64,000 nucleotides of DNA from Tubulanus polymorphus (Eukaryota > Nemertea > Palaeonemertea > Tubulaniformes > Tubulanidae): the NCBI RefSeq assembly GCF_964204645.1, contig NC_134030.1, positions 5,888,278 through 5,952,277 of the forward strand, written 5' to 3'. The stretch's first letter is position 1. The number at the start of each line of letters is the position of its first letter. The position numbers were made by a program, and so were the translations under genes. The notes under the pieces were generated by a model. It was not told where the DNA came from. It worked only from the letters and a program-made list of their open reading frames with translations, and ran no database searches. This document shows positions 11,901 through 31,800 of the stretch, one piece after another.

Positions 11901-12619
11901 GTTCAGGTACAATCTAAGTCCGTTTCCGCGTCCAGGTTTCGTCGAGTGAAGAAGCTCCCCGACCGATGGACCTTCGTTAAATGTATAGCAATTTCCGTAA
12001 TCTGTGATAATATGCGAAAAATTCTGTGGACCGCATGTGAATTCCCGCCATTTACATGTGAGTAACATGTCCTCGATTTGATGGCCAGTTCGTTTAGTAA
12101 ACTCGGCAACATCGAACGGCCCATCGGGTTTATAATTTGGCCAGTCTATGGAGGCGACCCTTTTCTGGAAGGATTCAGGGTAATGTTTCGCGTGTTCCAA
12201 TTCCCAGTTTTTGGTGAAGATACCGTAAGCTCGACCGGCATGGTAAAGATCATTGTCTGTCAGTGGGGACAGTCTGACACTATTTACATTGCATATAGTG
12301 ATCGCGGGAAAAGCTGAAATTACAAAGCGTGACATGTATATACACATTGCTTGACCTTTTTTATGATGGAATGTTTCTATAGTCATTGCCATAATGATTA
12401 CGTACCTATTTTGGGAACATACGTTACATCAACTTTTGTGCTGTGTGGATAGGAAGCAAAATACAATATTCGGTTGATGAGGATATTAACGAAGTAACCC
12501 ATACAACACCAGACCATAATGAACCAGATAACTCGTCTGGCTTTGCTGACATCGCGATGAATGAACTCTTTAAAACCATGGAAGGTCGTCTCGTCTGACC
12601 AGTGTTCCAGGCGATCCAT
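8991..12619 (-). CDS. DEG/ENaC family sodium channel subunit (ASIC or peptide-gated type)
   Basis: Eight exons on the minus strand: 12406-12619 (from Met), 11748-12313, 11200-11359, 10886-10942, 10653-10803, 10477-10568, 9962-10144, 8991-9268; 566 residues, in frame throughout. It is a trimeric, amiloride-sensitive type cation channel subunit of the plasma membrane. Visible parts: the His-Gly gating motif (TFHGFKEF, residues 14-15), TM1 (VIWFIMVWCCMGYF), and FPAITICNVN right after it, a family hallmark. The Cys-rich extracellular domain has LPAPYGDC and CQTQLIIDKCKCRHM. The pore helix has DIGGQFGLFVGAS, with the GAS selectivity filter at 425-427. A cytoplasmic tail of about 120 residues follows. 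The open frame extends 5' of this Met to a possible acceptor at 12665, so a longer N-terminus encoded further upstream is possible. Proton, FMRFamide-type peptide or mechanical gating cannot be told from sequence alone. Confidence 0.9.
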
Positions 12620-12664
12620 GAATGTCGGGTCCTTCTCATCATTGCCCTGTCGATTAGCGTCACT

Positions 12665-19670
<7,006 letters not shown>

Positions 19671-19671
<1 letters not shown>

Positions 19672-19680
19672 TTATTTATT
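19671..19680 (-). terminator. Candidate poly(A) signals of the lectin receptor gene
   Basis: On the minus strand this reads AATAAATAAA, two overlapping hexamers about 200 nt after the lectin receptor stop codon and directly before the AT microsatellite. Position and orientation fit 3' end formation. Confidence 0.5.
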
Positions 19681-19878
19681 ATGATAGAATAAATCGACGA
19701 AATATCGTATTTTGTGTTTAAAAAAAATAATATATATTTTCGTAGCAGGGTGTTTATATTAACACATATCTGATACATTATTTACAACCCTATAAACGGG
19801 TTCTTTAGCAGTACATCTTTTTTGTATATACAAGTAAACTGAAGACAATAGTTTTTCGATGGTCGACCAAAAATCGAA

Positions 19879-22800
19879 CTACGTTGTTGAATCAATGCCT
19901 GCGCTTAAATATCCTAAATTTAGCATCCCTCGGTCGTCCATAGCTGGCGGTTGTTCAACTTGCGTCAAGTCGACAGTGTCTTCCGTTCTGCTATAGAGGG
20001 CGTTGTTGAACCCCACCGCGTCCGGGCCGGCAATTTGTCGGCGCCGTAAGAAGATGACAATACCGACAATAACCGCTACTAGCATTATCATACCAACACA
20101 AATTCCGACGATCATTCCGGTTTCTTTCCTCACGTCTGTAGTAAAGAGAAATAATGTCAAGGGTGTAAACGAGTACATATCATACTAAACAGACCCTTCG
20201 ACAAAGAACAAATTTGATTTTCTATACCTTGTGTTTGGCCACCGGCAACTGGTCCGTTAGTGGGCCCAACAGTGGCTCGTTTGGTGGTAGTTTTGATAGG
20301 TTTTGGCGTTGTAGCTTTCGTAACGGGGGTTGGCAGAGAAGTAACTGAAATGATACGCGTTTAGTACATTTAAAAAAAAAAGAATAGTACAAGCATACGC
20401 ACGATAATGGAACAAAATATAAATGTTTAACCACGCACGTTGGATTGCCGGCTTTTGACATATGTAAAGTCGATAGGTTGTACACGATTCAGGGTACCAT
20501 TGACCACTGCTCTGAGCCATAGATCCACATGCCTTGCTCGAACTCTGTGATTTATTGGGCTCGCCACTAGCCCAGTTTTTATAGTCGATTTTCGTATCAT
20601 CCAGCCATGTCCAAGGCCCTATTAAAAATAATAGTGATGCCGTATAGTAAACGATGTGATAAAGCATTTCAAAACTGATCACTCGTTTCCTTAGTGGTTT
20701 ACTAACTCAAAAGCTGCACCATACATACGTACCGTCTTTCTCTTTGGCCAAGCCGATCCAATAATTGTAGGACCGTTTGACTGATTTGAAAACATTCACG
20801 AAGAAATTCGTCACTTCCTGTGAATGAATGGATGCTAGTTCGGCTCCGTGATTCATTTGACACAGAAAACTAGCATACGCTATCGCCTTAGTACTCGAGT
20901 TGGAAAAATAATAACACATGTTGTTATGGTAAATCCAGGGATATTTACAGCGATCCGGGTGTACAGGTGCAACTGACGGTTTAGTGGCTGAAAATTATGA
21001 AACAGAACTTTGTGATGATGAAAAATCTACATGGTTATGAACGCACAAATCAGACTGAAAGTAAACTCTACCGAATTCATAATGACAATACGTTGATCAA
21101 CGAAGCTTTTCTTACCTTCGGTCGTTTTACAAACGAATGGAAATTTCTGATTACAATCCGTTTTGTTCCATTTGCCGTTGGCCATCATTGACACGCACTT
21201 CCAGTCCGTCCTCGAAGACGGTTCGTTCGTACCCCAGTTCTTGTAGATGAACGGCCATCCGTCTATCCACCCAAGCCTATCGAGACCCTGAACGACCAAT
21301 AAACATCGGTTAGTTGTTAGTCAACATTCGATGTAACGAAGCAGGTGAAATATACATGTAAATATTACCATCCTAGCGTTCAATCCGATCCAGAAGCTCG
21401 TGACGTTCATTATTTCTGATATATAATGAACGTAGGTTTGTTCGAATTGATCAGTGATCGAAACTAACTCCGCCTTCGGGGCTTCTTTATCCGAGCAATG
21501 ACGATTGGCTTGTTCCCAGTTCATCTTTTGGACGATTACCTTGTAGCAACTTTGACGATAGCGGCTGTACCCGTTTTTACACGTCGATGATGTCGGTTTA
21601 GGTGTCGGTAAGCTGGGGTCTGTAATTGGAATTCATGCAATAGATTCTAGGTGAAGAAGGCCCAGATAGAGTCCAGTAATGGTGGACTCAAGTAACACGA
21701 GATCCTTGGCATTTGCCTAAGAAGAAAGGAGATTTCTATGCGTAAAAATACCATACCCTTTAGACCGGAGCATACAAATCCATTTAAATCGGTACAGGTT
21801 TTCAATCGCCAAAGCCCGGCACCCACGGGGGATGAAACCATCTCAGCACATGCATACTGAAATGTTAGTACGAGTGCAATGTATGAACAAGCCCAACGTT
21901 TCCGAAATATGGACACAAGAACTATGATTCTTACGGTATCATATTTGATTCCGCTTCTGGTTGGCTGCGATTTTTGCCAGTACGTGACCCTCGTTCGTTT
22001 ATAGTTGATCCAGCTGTACGTGTACTTTTTTCGATTGTCCGACATTCCGATCCAAGCGTTCGCTGTCAAGTTAACCAGTAAGGTCGTCACCAAAGCTGCG
22101 AAAACCAAAATTAACATTGTATGATACTTTTAGAAATCAAACTAATGTAGAATACTAAAGACAGTGTTGCTCTGATTTCTGAATGAAGTTAAACGCAACT
22201 ACGGCTGTTGGTGTTACGGCTATTTATTAATATCCATTATTCACGAAATGAATTACATTAGAAAACTAAGTGATGATTAACGAGATAATGTAGTTCAAGT
22301 TGATGGACACTTACATTGTTCATAATCGGATTCTATGACCATTAGATCGTATTTTGTGCCGAAGGTCCCGCATTTTTTTCTCGCATTTGCCCAAGTTTTC
22401 AGCTCAGATAAAACCTTGATACATTTATTACCTGCAATCAAAAATACCGTTCTCACATCATTTGATAACAACCCGGCAGGAAGCACCTACTCTTTTTACG
22501 TAACGAAGTTTATTCATTTACCTATGGGTACAAAGTCGGTTGGACAGTTCCCGACAATTGGTGGTTCAGTCGGTGGTAGGATGGTGGCGAAGCTGTCGTT
22601 GGTTTTTTTACAAATGAAATTTCCAGTGTACGTACAAGATGCAGTACTCCAAACACCTGCGAATTTGAAAAAGTAACAAAAATCTTATCAACCAGATGAA
22701 AGATAAGAACTAGAATCCATTTGAGATTAGAGAACGATAATCTATCTCTAGGCCTTTTTGAACACTTAAAGTACGGATCCACCCTCCGCAATTCCTCCGA

Positions 22801-25800
22801 AAGTTCTCAAATAATTCTGTTGTTATTTCCATCTTTGATCTAATGATTTAGATTTCTTAATTTAATGATGCAAAAATATAGTGATCTTTGTTTCTCCATT
22901 CGTTTCAATTCTATTCATCACATTTTCACTCCTTTTTCTATTTTTCCGCAGTCCAGCCAAGATTTCATGTGGAAAATAGTCGGCTTGTGATTGAATCTCA
23001 TAAAGATAAATGGTATGTTCAAGTTTAATCCACGTATATAAAACATATGATATAATACAATATATGTTATCTATTCCTGTGACTCTATTGTAAATTTTGT
23101 TTACGAAATAAATATATATATATATATTACAAGTATAAGAAATTTCCATTTCAAAACTCCTGATATGGGAAAAATCTTTTTTTTCTCTATCTTGTTTATT
23201 TTCTCTTCGCCCTCCCATGTTTCTATAAAAATCCCAGGCCTTATGAGACTCGAGTGTATGGACCAGAATAGGCAAACGGTTACCTAACGTTTTGCTCATG
23301 CGGACGCATTGGCTGCTTGACGTAGAACTGGGTTGTCGTCTGTCCCAATTAGTATAAAGTAACGGCAGTTTATCACTCCATCTGAAACGGAAACAGCTCA
23401 GTTACAGCATATCTAAATTTCATTTTCTCTGACATCTCTGAAATCATATTTGTCCATAAGATAAAACATACCTTCCCGGTCCATCCCTGTACGAGAGTCC
23501 AACCCAATATTTACTGCTTCCGCTGGTTAATTTGCCAATCTACAAAGTAACGGTTGATTTAAGATTAGAAGTTCAAAAAGAAACATAATCCGGAGTAGTT
23601 TCGCCGAATACAGACCATGCCCAAAACAAAGTTCAATTCAGTCTGTGAATCGATGCTGGTTAGATGACCGCCATAACCATTACATAAATCTTCAGCCTTA
23701 GTCCAGGTGGTACGCCGGCTACTTCCATACGACGTCGTCGCATAATAGCACATACCATCGAAATGAATCCATTTTACGGATGCGTCCTTGCTGTGGCAAG
23801 TAGGAGCTATAAATTTACGAAACATATTTGTATATCTGTTTGGAAATTAGCAATTAGTTTTGTCGATACTTTGATCATCATTGATCATAAAAAAGGAAAT
23901 GTATGTGATTGATTCCTCAAAATGATAAAACCTACACGTGTCACCCGTTGGCGGTACTTGTGTAACTGGCGGCTTGGTTCCTATAAAAAAAGACAGATAG
24001 CCGTCGAGATATTAATTGCAATATAGGCCTAATGACTTTGTATTTAACGACTGTGTATGATGTATTTACCAGGAGCGACACCACAGATGTAATAGCGAGA
24101 TGTGTGACAGTTGATATCATTCCATTTCATACTGTTTCCGTACATTTCTAAGCATTCTTCTTGATTGTTAAAACTGTTTGGTTCACCGCTTTGCCAGTTC
24201 GTATAATCCCAACTCGAACCATCGCTCCACTGCCACGCTAAAAATTGATTCTAATATACTGCAGAAACTTGCTGTAAATTGATATATGCTGTATGTAAAG
24301 TATTGGGTCGTCTTGAATATCTGATTGATCAAAGAAGACTGACGACTTTCCCCCGAAATCCTGTTCAGCTGCATAAAAACTTGCTATAACCGAAGCAGAA
24401 GTTATCTTTTACTTACTATTATTGAATTGGGGATCTTTGGAGTTTCCTCCAATCCAATAGTTACTGCCCCTGAAAATAAGTTATTAGTTATTAGAACCCA
24501 TTGTACCATTTGCTCTATGGGTACTGTTTAGTGCATTTAATTGTTAGCGTTATGGTTTGTACTCTCAGCCTAATCTATGGAAAAGCACTACACTTAACGT
24601 ATTCATGAGTCACATTAAATTCCATTAAATTAAATCACATGCGATTAATGATTATGATGATACATAAACACTACATACTACTCTAGCAGGCTTTTATTCT
24701 GTTGGAAATTTGTAATTGTGCCTTAATAATTCAAAATCATTCAATCAAGATACATCAAAATATCAAAAACCGTTATATACAAAGTAGAATTCAAATTCGA
24801 CATTCGACCATCTCAACGTTCAGCCCACCTGCAAATAGCTTAATTTTTTAAAATCAAAGCAGCTTCATAACTTACCAACGTAGGCCCAATGTAGAACGAG
24901 AAGGTATCTTTTTATGAAATGATGCCAGGTCCCCGCCGTATTTATTTTTGCATATTAATCGAGCTTCGTCATATGTGTAAATGGTGTTTCGTCGCCGAAA
25001 TGCCTGTAGGGGGAGTAGCGTTAGTGTATTGAAGAAAAGCGAAAGCAATAGATACAAAGTCAATTCAAAATCCACTGAACTAACACCAGGCTCCGATTCC
25101 ACAGACCAGACTGCTTCCACAATAGGCTTTGAGTAATTTGTAAGATTGTTTCGTTTTATGGTCATACTAGTTTAGTGCGGACTATTCTAAAAGCCTTGAC
25201 TGTGGAATCGCGGATATGATGGATCCTGTACGACATGATCATGAGATTTACTAATGATATATAATCAACAGTTTGGGTTAATCGAAGAAGAATCAACGCG
25301 ATTGGTTAATAAAACTGAGAGACAAATAAGCGCAGATACAGCTAAAGTTCTACCATCACCGCTGAGACTGAAGCTAAACTATAGCGCCACCTACAGTGCG
25401 AACTGATACTCACGAACTATTTGGAACAAGGTCTCGAAAAAATGTCGTAAACTGCGCATTACCGTGGAGACTGATCAGATGTCCCCCGTAGTTTGAGAAG
25501 CAAAAATTCTCTGCGTCATCCCAATTTTGCAGATCGGTAGTGAACGCCTTTGGAAACGATATTCAAACGTTGATTACGAAGGCAATTTTTATGAACGGAT
25601 ATAGAAATTATGTTGGAGCCGACCACATGTTTCGAGACAGCTCATCTCAGATATATTTCTATCCAGAAAAAATCGCGAAAAAATAACTACACACCTTATA
25701 ACACATGCCGTCGAAATATTTCCATGCTCTTGGGCAGTTTTCTCTGGGGTGTGTTGTAGGTGCTGGCGTAGTGTAATCAGAATCCGGCGCTTCGCAAATG

Positions 25801-28800
25801 AACGGCGCCGTTTTGGTACACATCCTGTCAGCCCACAGGTTCTGTTTTATCGGTTCCGACTGAATGACGGCGCACATCGGCTTATTCGACCCTATATCAA
25901 ATACACAGACATTCATCAGTTACGACGTATATATTGTTACCGTATTCCAAGGCTTCCTGCTACATTGATATATATATATACGTACCATCATGAGAGACGT
26001 CCCAATAGGTATGCGTTGCACGACTACCATCAGTCCACTTGTATGTATTCGACGTCCAGGAAGTGTATTTTCGGTCGTTCGTGAAACCGATCCAGTACGA
26101 AATAACATCGTCTCTGATCAATGATCCGACGAACGTATTCTCCATGCTTGCAAATAGAAAATATAGTATACTTCACAACAACTTCGCAGTGGAATTACTA
26201 AGAACAAGGACATCAATACGATTGCATTCCTCATGACGGAAAACCTATTGAATTTTTGATTTCACCGTTTCTTACCGATCTTTGATTTTTACAAGATGAC
26301 CTCCGTTTTTACGACAGTAACCCTCTGCATCGTTGAAAGTGAATTTGTCCGAATTCACACCATAGCACGATTTGCCCCATTTGTGCCTGTATAACTAGAA
26401 CATAAATAAGTATATACGTGTATATGGTATTTATATTTACAAAATGGCAATAAATCTTGGAAATAAAAGGACTTTTTCATTGTTTCTACTTGCATCCAAT
26501 GTTTATGGCTTGATACGAGTATGAACTGATCAACGATATTCTGGCAATTGTCACTTGAAAAAACAATATACGTTTTTCGGTTCAATCAATTACAACTAAA
26601 GTTTCATATGAACTGACCATAGCTGGGCATCCTGTTAATGTCGAAGGTGTTGTTTGAATAGATACCAATTGCAATCCTGTCTGGCAAATGTATCCGACAT
26701 TGGCTGAACTAGAGCTACAATCCCTCACCGAGAAATCACTGTACTAGAATACAAACGGGAAATACGGAAGAATCTCGTCTGATCTAACTATAATTTGAAA
26801 GCATCATTTATAATTTTGCTTACTTTCTTCATTACGACACAATTAGGTTCGTCCAAAATGAATTGCGGCTCGTTTGTCATCCACTCGGTGTAGCTTATAT
26901 CGGAGCCATCCACCCATTGGAAATATTGAGGATCATCCTTAGCGTTAAGTCCGATCCAATATTGAGATCCTTCAGAAATATTTGATATGCTTGTTTCAAA
27001 TACAGAGGTAATAACGGCTTCTAGGTATTCACTAATTCATGGCATAAATTCAATGTACCTGAACTCATGATGAGGTCTTGAATAAACGTTTTTTTGAACC
27101 GATCTTCTATCGTTAGTAGATTACCACCAGATTTCACACATTCAGCCTGTGCCGATTCCCACGTTAATGCTTTGCTGTTGATCTGGATACACTGGTTTTT
27201 CGAGTATCTGCTCCAGGCTTTCGGACAACCGAGCATATTACCTGAATAAACAAAAATAAACCAAAATTGGGATAAAATTGAATACACGAGATTCAGGTGT
27301 ATTGATATTGAAACTAACCCGTCGAGGTGGTGGGAAGTGTGGGTGGTGGAACAGTCGTTTTCGGGACACTTGATGATTTCTTGCATACATATCCTAATTG
27401 ACTTTCACAATCGAAGATTTTCCACTTAGAAGAAGACGGAGATATGGCTCCGCAACTGTAACCACTTGATTTAATCGAAGGCTGTCCTGAAAAATTCGTC
27501 ACAAGGTTATTAGAAATTTTTAGTTGTCTGTCCAGAATTTCGTGACATTGTTTTGTAACAAACTATTTCTCACCGGTTTCATAATTAAAGTAAGCCATCG
27601 GCGACGAGTTTACCCAAGAGAATTTAAGAAATTGCTTTGAGAACGCCATGTTGTACAGCGCTGTCCACAGCCAAAGATTCGGCAGTCCCCGCATGCGCCC
27701 TAAAATTACGAAAACGTAATAATTGCTGGGATAACTTTCTTAACAAATCTACATTCTAAACAATCAGTAAAATCGGCACAAAATGTTACCAGCGATATAG
27801 ATTTGTTCACTGGGATCCAAAATGGTCAGCAAATCACCACCGGCATTTAAACAATTGCGACGAGCATCGTTCCATTTGGCAGACTGTTGTATGTTGAACT
27901 GGTAGCAATATTGCTCGTGGTGTGGGGCTGTCTCCCAGCCACTGCCGCATTCTTTAGACGCTACAAAAGATCATTTTACCTGCTGCATTTTACGATTCCT
28001 CTCGTATATCAGCATACAAACTTAAAAGACATCGTGTCGTCTGTTTGCTCATATATTGCGGATCTAGACTTTTCCGTAATGTTTTAACGATATATACGTT
28101 TTTTATCCGTCAAGGTATACAATTCATGTCATATTGGAAATATAGTGATAGCGAGGTACCTGTAGTCGTAATAACTGGTGTTGGCAATACGGCAATCCTC
28201 ACTGAAACAACAATATGTTATTAACATCGATATTGTTATCAACGGTTGATCAGTTCCAACAACAACCAAAAGAAGTGATCTTTCTAGAATTAGTGCTAAG
28301 AGTTTTCACTTCACTTACCAGCCGGTTTTTCACAGATGAAACCGACTTTCTCAGTACAATTCAAGTGATTCCAACGACCAATTTTACTACCGGGCCCGAA
28401 TACATCAACGCAGTTCTCATCATCGGGCACATTTTGTTCATTGTCGTCCCAGTTTGTATAGACCGCCTGAAAAGTGTTTTCAGTGCAGTGATGATGTAAA
28501 ATTACATGTAAAATTCATTGCCATTTTTATTTTCAGAAAAAATCAGGGAAGAAACAAGGTTTCTCTTGTCCCACTGGATAATTGTGACGCTTATATCATA
28601 TAAGTTAGGGTAGTTTTGAAGGGAATGAATTCATCATTTGAAGATATGATTGTAATTCCTACACCATTTCGGAATCAAAGAATTAGATCTACTGTTAACG
28701 TAAAAGCATAATGGATTACCGCTTGTTCTTCGTAATTCCAAGTCCATATCTGATTTCCTTGATCATCTTCTATCCTATGCAAACCGATCCACATAGGAGA

Positions 28801-31800
28801 TGGAATCTTGGCTGAAAAAAATTACCATGTTAAGTTTAAGAGCTCCATTTCGAAGCCATCAGCGCACGTCAGAAAATACACTACTCCCTTCAAAATTCAA
28901 CGTGCAGGGCGCCTAACAAAAATGTTAGAGAAGATATTATTAACCATTACGTTCGTAAGATATTTTCCACTTTTTTTAGATTCAAAGAGAGTTCGAAAGG
29001 CTTTTCACGGGAACAGGAAAATAAATGCATGTTTAATTGGCACTGTGATGACACGATCGCCGGCAAACTCCACCAGATTTATTTGGATCTATTTCGGTTA
29101 CCTGCAATGAAAGTCATCGTATCTTCGTTTCGAATAGTCGCCAGTCTGGATCCGCGCTTCTGACAAAAACGCTGCGCTTGTGATTGCGTTACTGATGTCG
29201 TGTTGAATAGAAAACAGGCGGCATGGTCCGGGAAAACTTCCCAGCCAGAATCGCACGAATATTCGACTGCAAGAACATTTATGCAAGACAAATATGAAAC
29301 CCTAATGAGCGGCTTGCATGATAAAGTTGTGTTAAAACTTGCTCGTAACGGCTCCGAAAGATAGTCACTTACGTGGTGGTGTGGGTTTATACACAGGAGA
29401 TTTGTAAGATGGAATCTGACAGACGAACGGTTGACTGACGTAACAGTCCGGTCTCAGTGACCAGCCACCATTATCTGCAGAAAAATGTAAAGGGGAAAAG
29501 AGGAATGGCGGATATTCTGAACATGGCTAGAACTAAATCAACGCAAAATCATTGAAAATTCACATCGACATGCTATATGTTACATACCGATATCCATTTG
29601 ACCACAAAGGTCATTAGATACATAAGCCGGTTGTCCATCTAACCAAAACGTTGCTGCAAGGGGACTACCGTCAACCCATTGAGCCTTACCATTTACATTT
29701 GCTAAACAAGGAGGAGGTTTTTTAGCATGCATTAAGATACATACATATATACATTCATACATATATACATCAAAAAGAAGGCTATAACTTGGTATAAGTG
29801 ATTTCAGGTAATGAAATGACAATCAGATAGGGGTGACATGCAGACTTGCACGATATCGGTACACACTTGATCTCAAGTGAGAGATTGATTACATGTATAA
29901 AGCAGTCAAGGATGTGTCGCTGAGATAAGAATGCCGCGATCATTGCAAATCACTTTCAATTCTCCGATGTCATAATGTTGGGTCACAAAGGAAATTGGAT
30001 AACATGCATAGCACATTCACAGTCGGTTTTGCATGCAAATGCAAGATCACATAAAGATTTTATTTACGCTGAATAGACATTTGGCCACAGCCGATTGTAT
30101 TTTTGTTTATGCTCATAAGCCAATTGGTGTAGGTAATGTTCGTTCCCTGAACCCATGTTAGCTCGCTGTCTGGTTCATCCTCTGGTGTATGAGAAAGAGA
30201 TATCATCAACTCGATTTGTAACATTTGTAACACTTATTTTGGTCAAGATTCCTCTCAAAAATGACGTTTGGAACTGGTCAACAGGGCTCTATGTATGGAT
30301 TTGTATGGTTAAGTTACCTCGAGGCCGTTAAAATGGTATACTTACTATGTATGCCCAGCCAGATATCAGTATACCTCACACTGTCCCCAATACGGTTTAG
30401 TATGTTGTTAATTATGAACTTCTGTTGGTCATTGCTGGAAATACAAATAATCATGAGACAATTGCGTCCGCGATCGTTGTTAGAATTAGAAATGATACTT
30501 ACGATTTGATAATCAGATGGTCAGCGTTGCGGTCCTTGCAAAATGTATGCGCGTCCGACCAGGAGGCAAGTTCGCCTGTTGTAGCGTGCAGCATGTAGCA
30601 CTGGTCTTTATAGGTTTGCCAGCCATCATCACAAGCCCCTGAAACAATAAAACATAGAATTGGTTAGTATTTAAGAACCGATTCGCCATATAGTAACAAA
30701 ATATATTTCGATTATTATCTCAATATTATTTTGAAATGTATTAAAACATAGATGAATCTTGGTTGGTTTTAAGATTTGGAAGGCTATTTCTTAAAAGGTT
30801 ATCCACTAGTATTTATCTGATATATGTGAAACAGGTAAATAGATAATGAAAGAAATTCAAATGGCATTTCCCCTACCTAAACTCTTCTGGCAGATGAATC
30901 TATTGAATGCCGAGCACTCTGATGTAACCCACGTCTTGTTTTCATTGCTAGCGTCACTTGTCAGATATACGCAATTCTTCGTTTTATCGGTTCTGAAAAA
31001 TCATATATATATACAACAGTGCTAAATGACAGAATTCATGGGACCTATTCAGTATGATCCTCATTTACGCAGTCAGTGTCTAAACCGTATCTATAATACG
31101 TCCATGATCTATCTAAGCACATACCCTGGCTGACCATCTATCCAGTAGACGTTAGTATTATCCAATGACTCTCCTGACACCCAGACCTGTTGTAACCAAT
31201 ATGCGTATAAAGTAGCACATGATAGCTGCATAATGGAGGGTATCCGAAATATGGCAGAATGTGGAAAAACTTTCGCAATAAGCGTTGTATCATTTAGGGT
31301 GGTTGGTCGTCTTTACCTTTGAAGTACTTGTATAATTCAAACCAATCCAAACGTTGGAATTGCTTCCATAAACAATATCGTGAACGGCCGTTTCGTCATT
31401 GTAGTTTAATATTGACACCAGGTTTGCGTTTTCCGTTTGACATTGAGCCCTGGAAAAATAGGGATTATTTCTAATTCAATTTCTGCGGTTCAAGTTCCAG
31501 TACCAAAATCATGTATGTTATTTACATTTTCAAAACATAAGAAATTGTTTCGTTATTGCTGAAAAACAGATTTTCAATCCGTGCTTAAGTTGTTATCATA
31601 CACGGTGTTTTAGCATTACGTAACTACTTTAATTTCTGTGTTAAGATATGGCCAGTTTCGTTAATTTTTTGGCACTCTGATCTGCCGAGTGATTTGGTTT
31701 TGAGAGTCGAACTCATTCATCACTTACTTTGCCGAATCCCAAGTACCCTTTGATTCCATTGAATATTTGTAGCAGCGATCGTCGTAAATCTGCCAACCGT

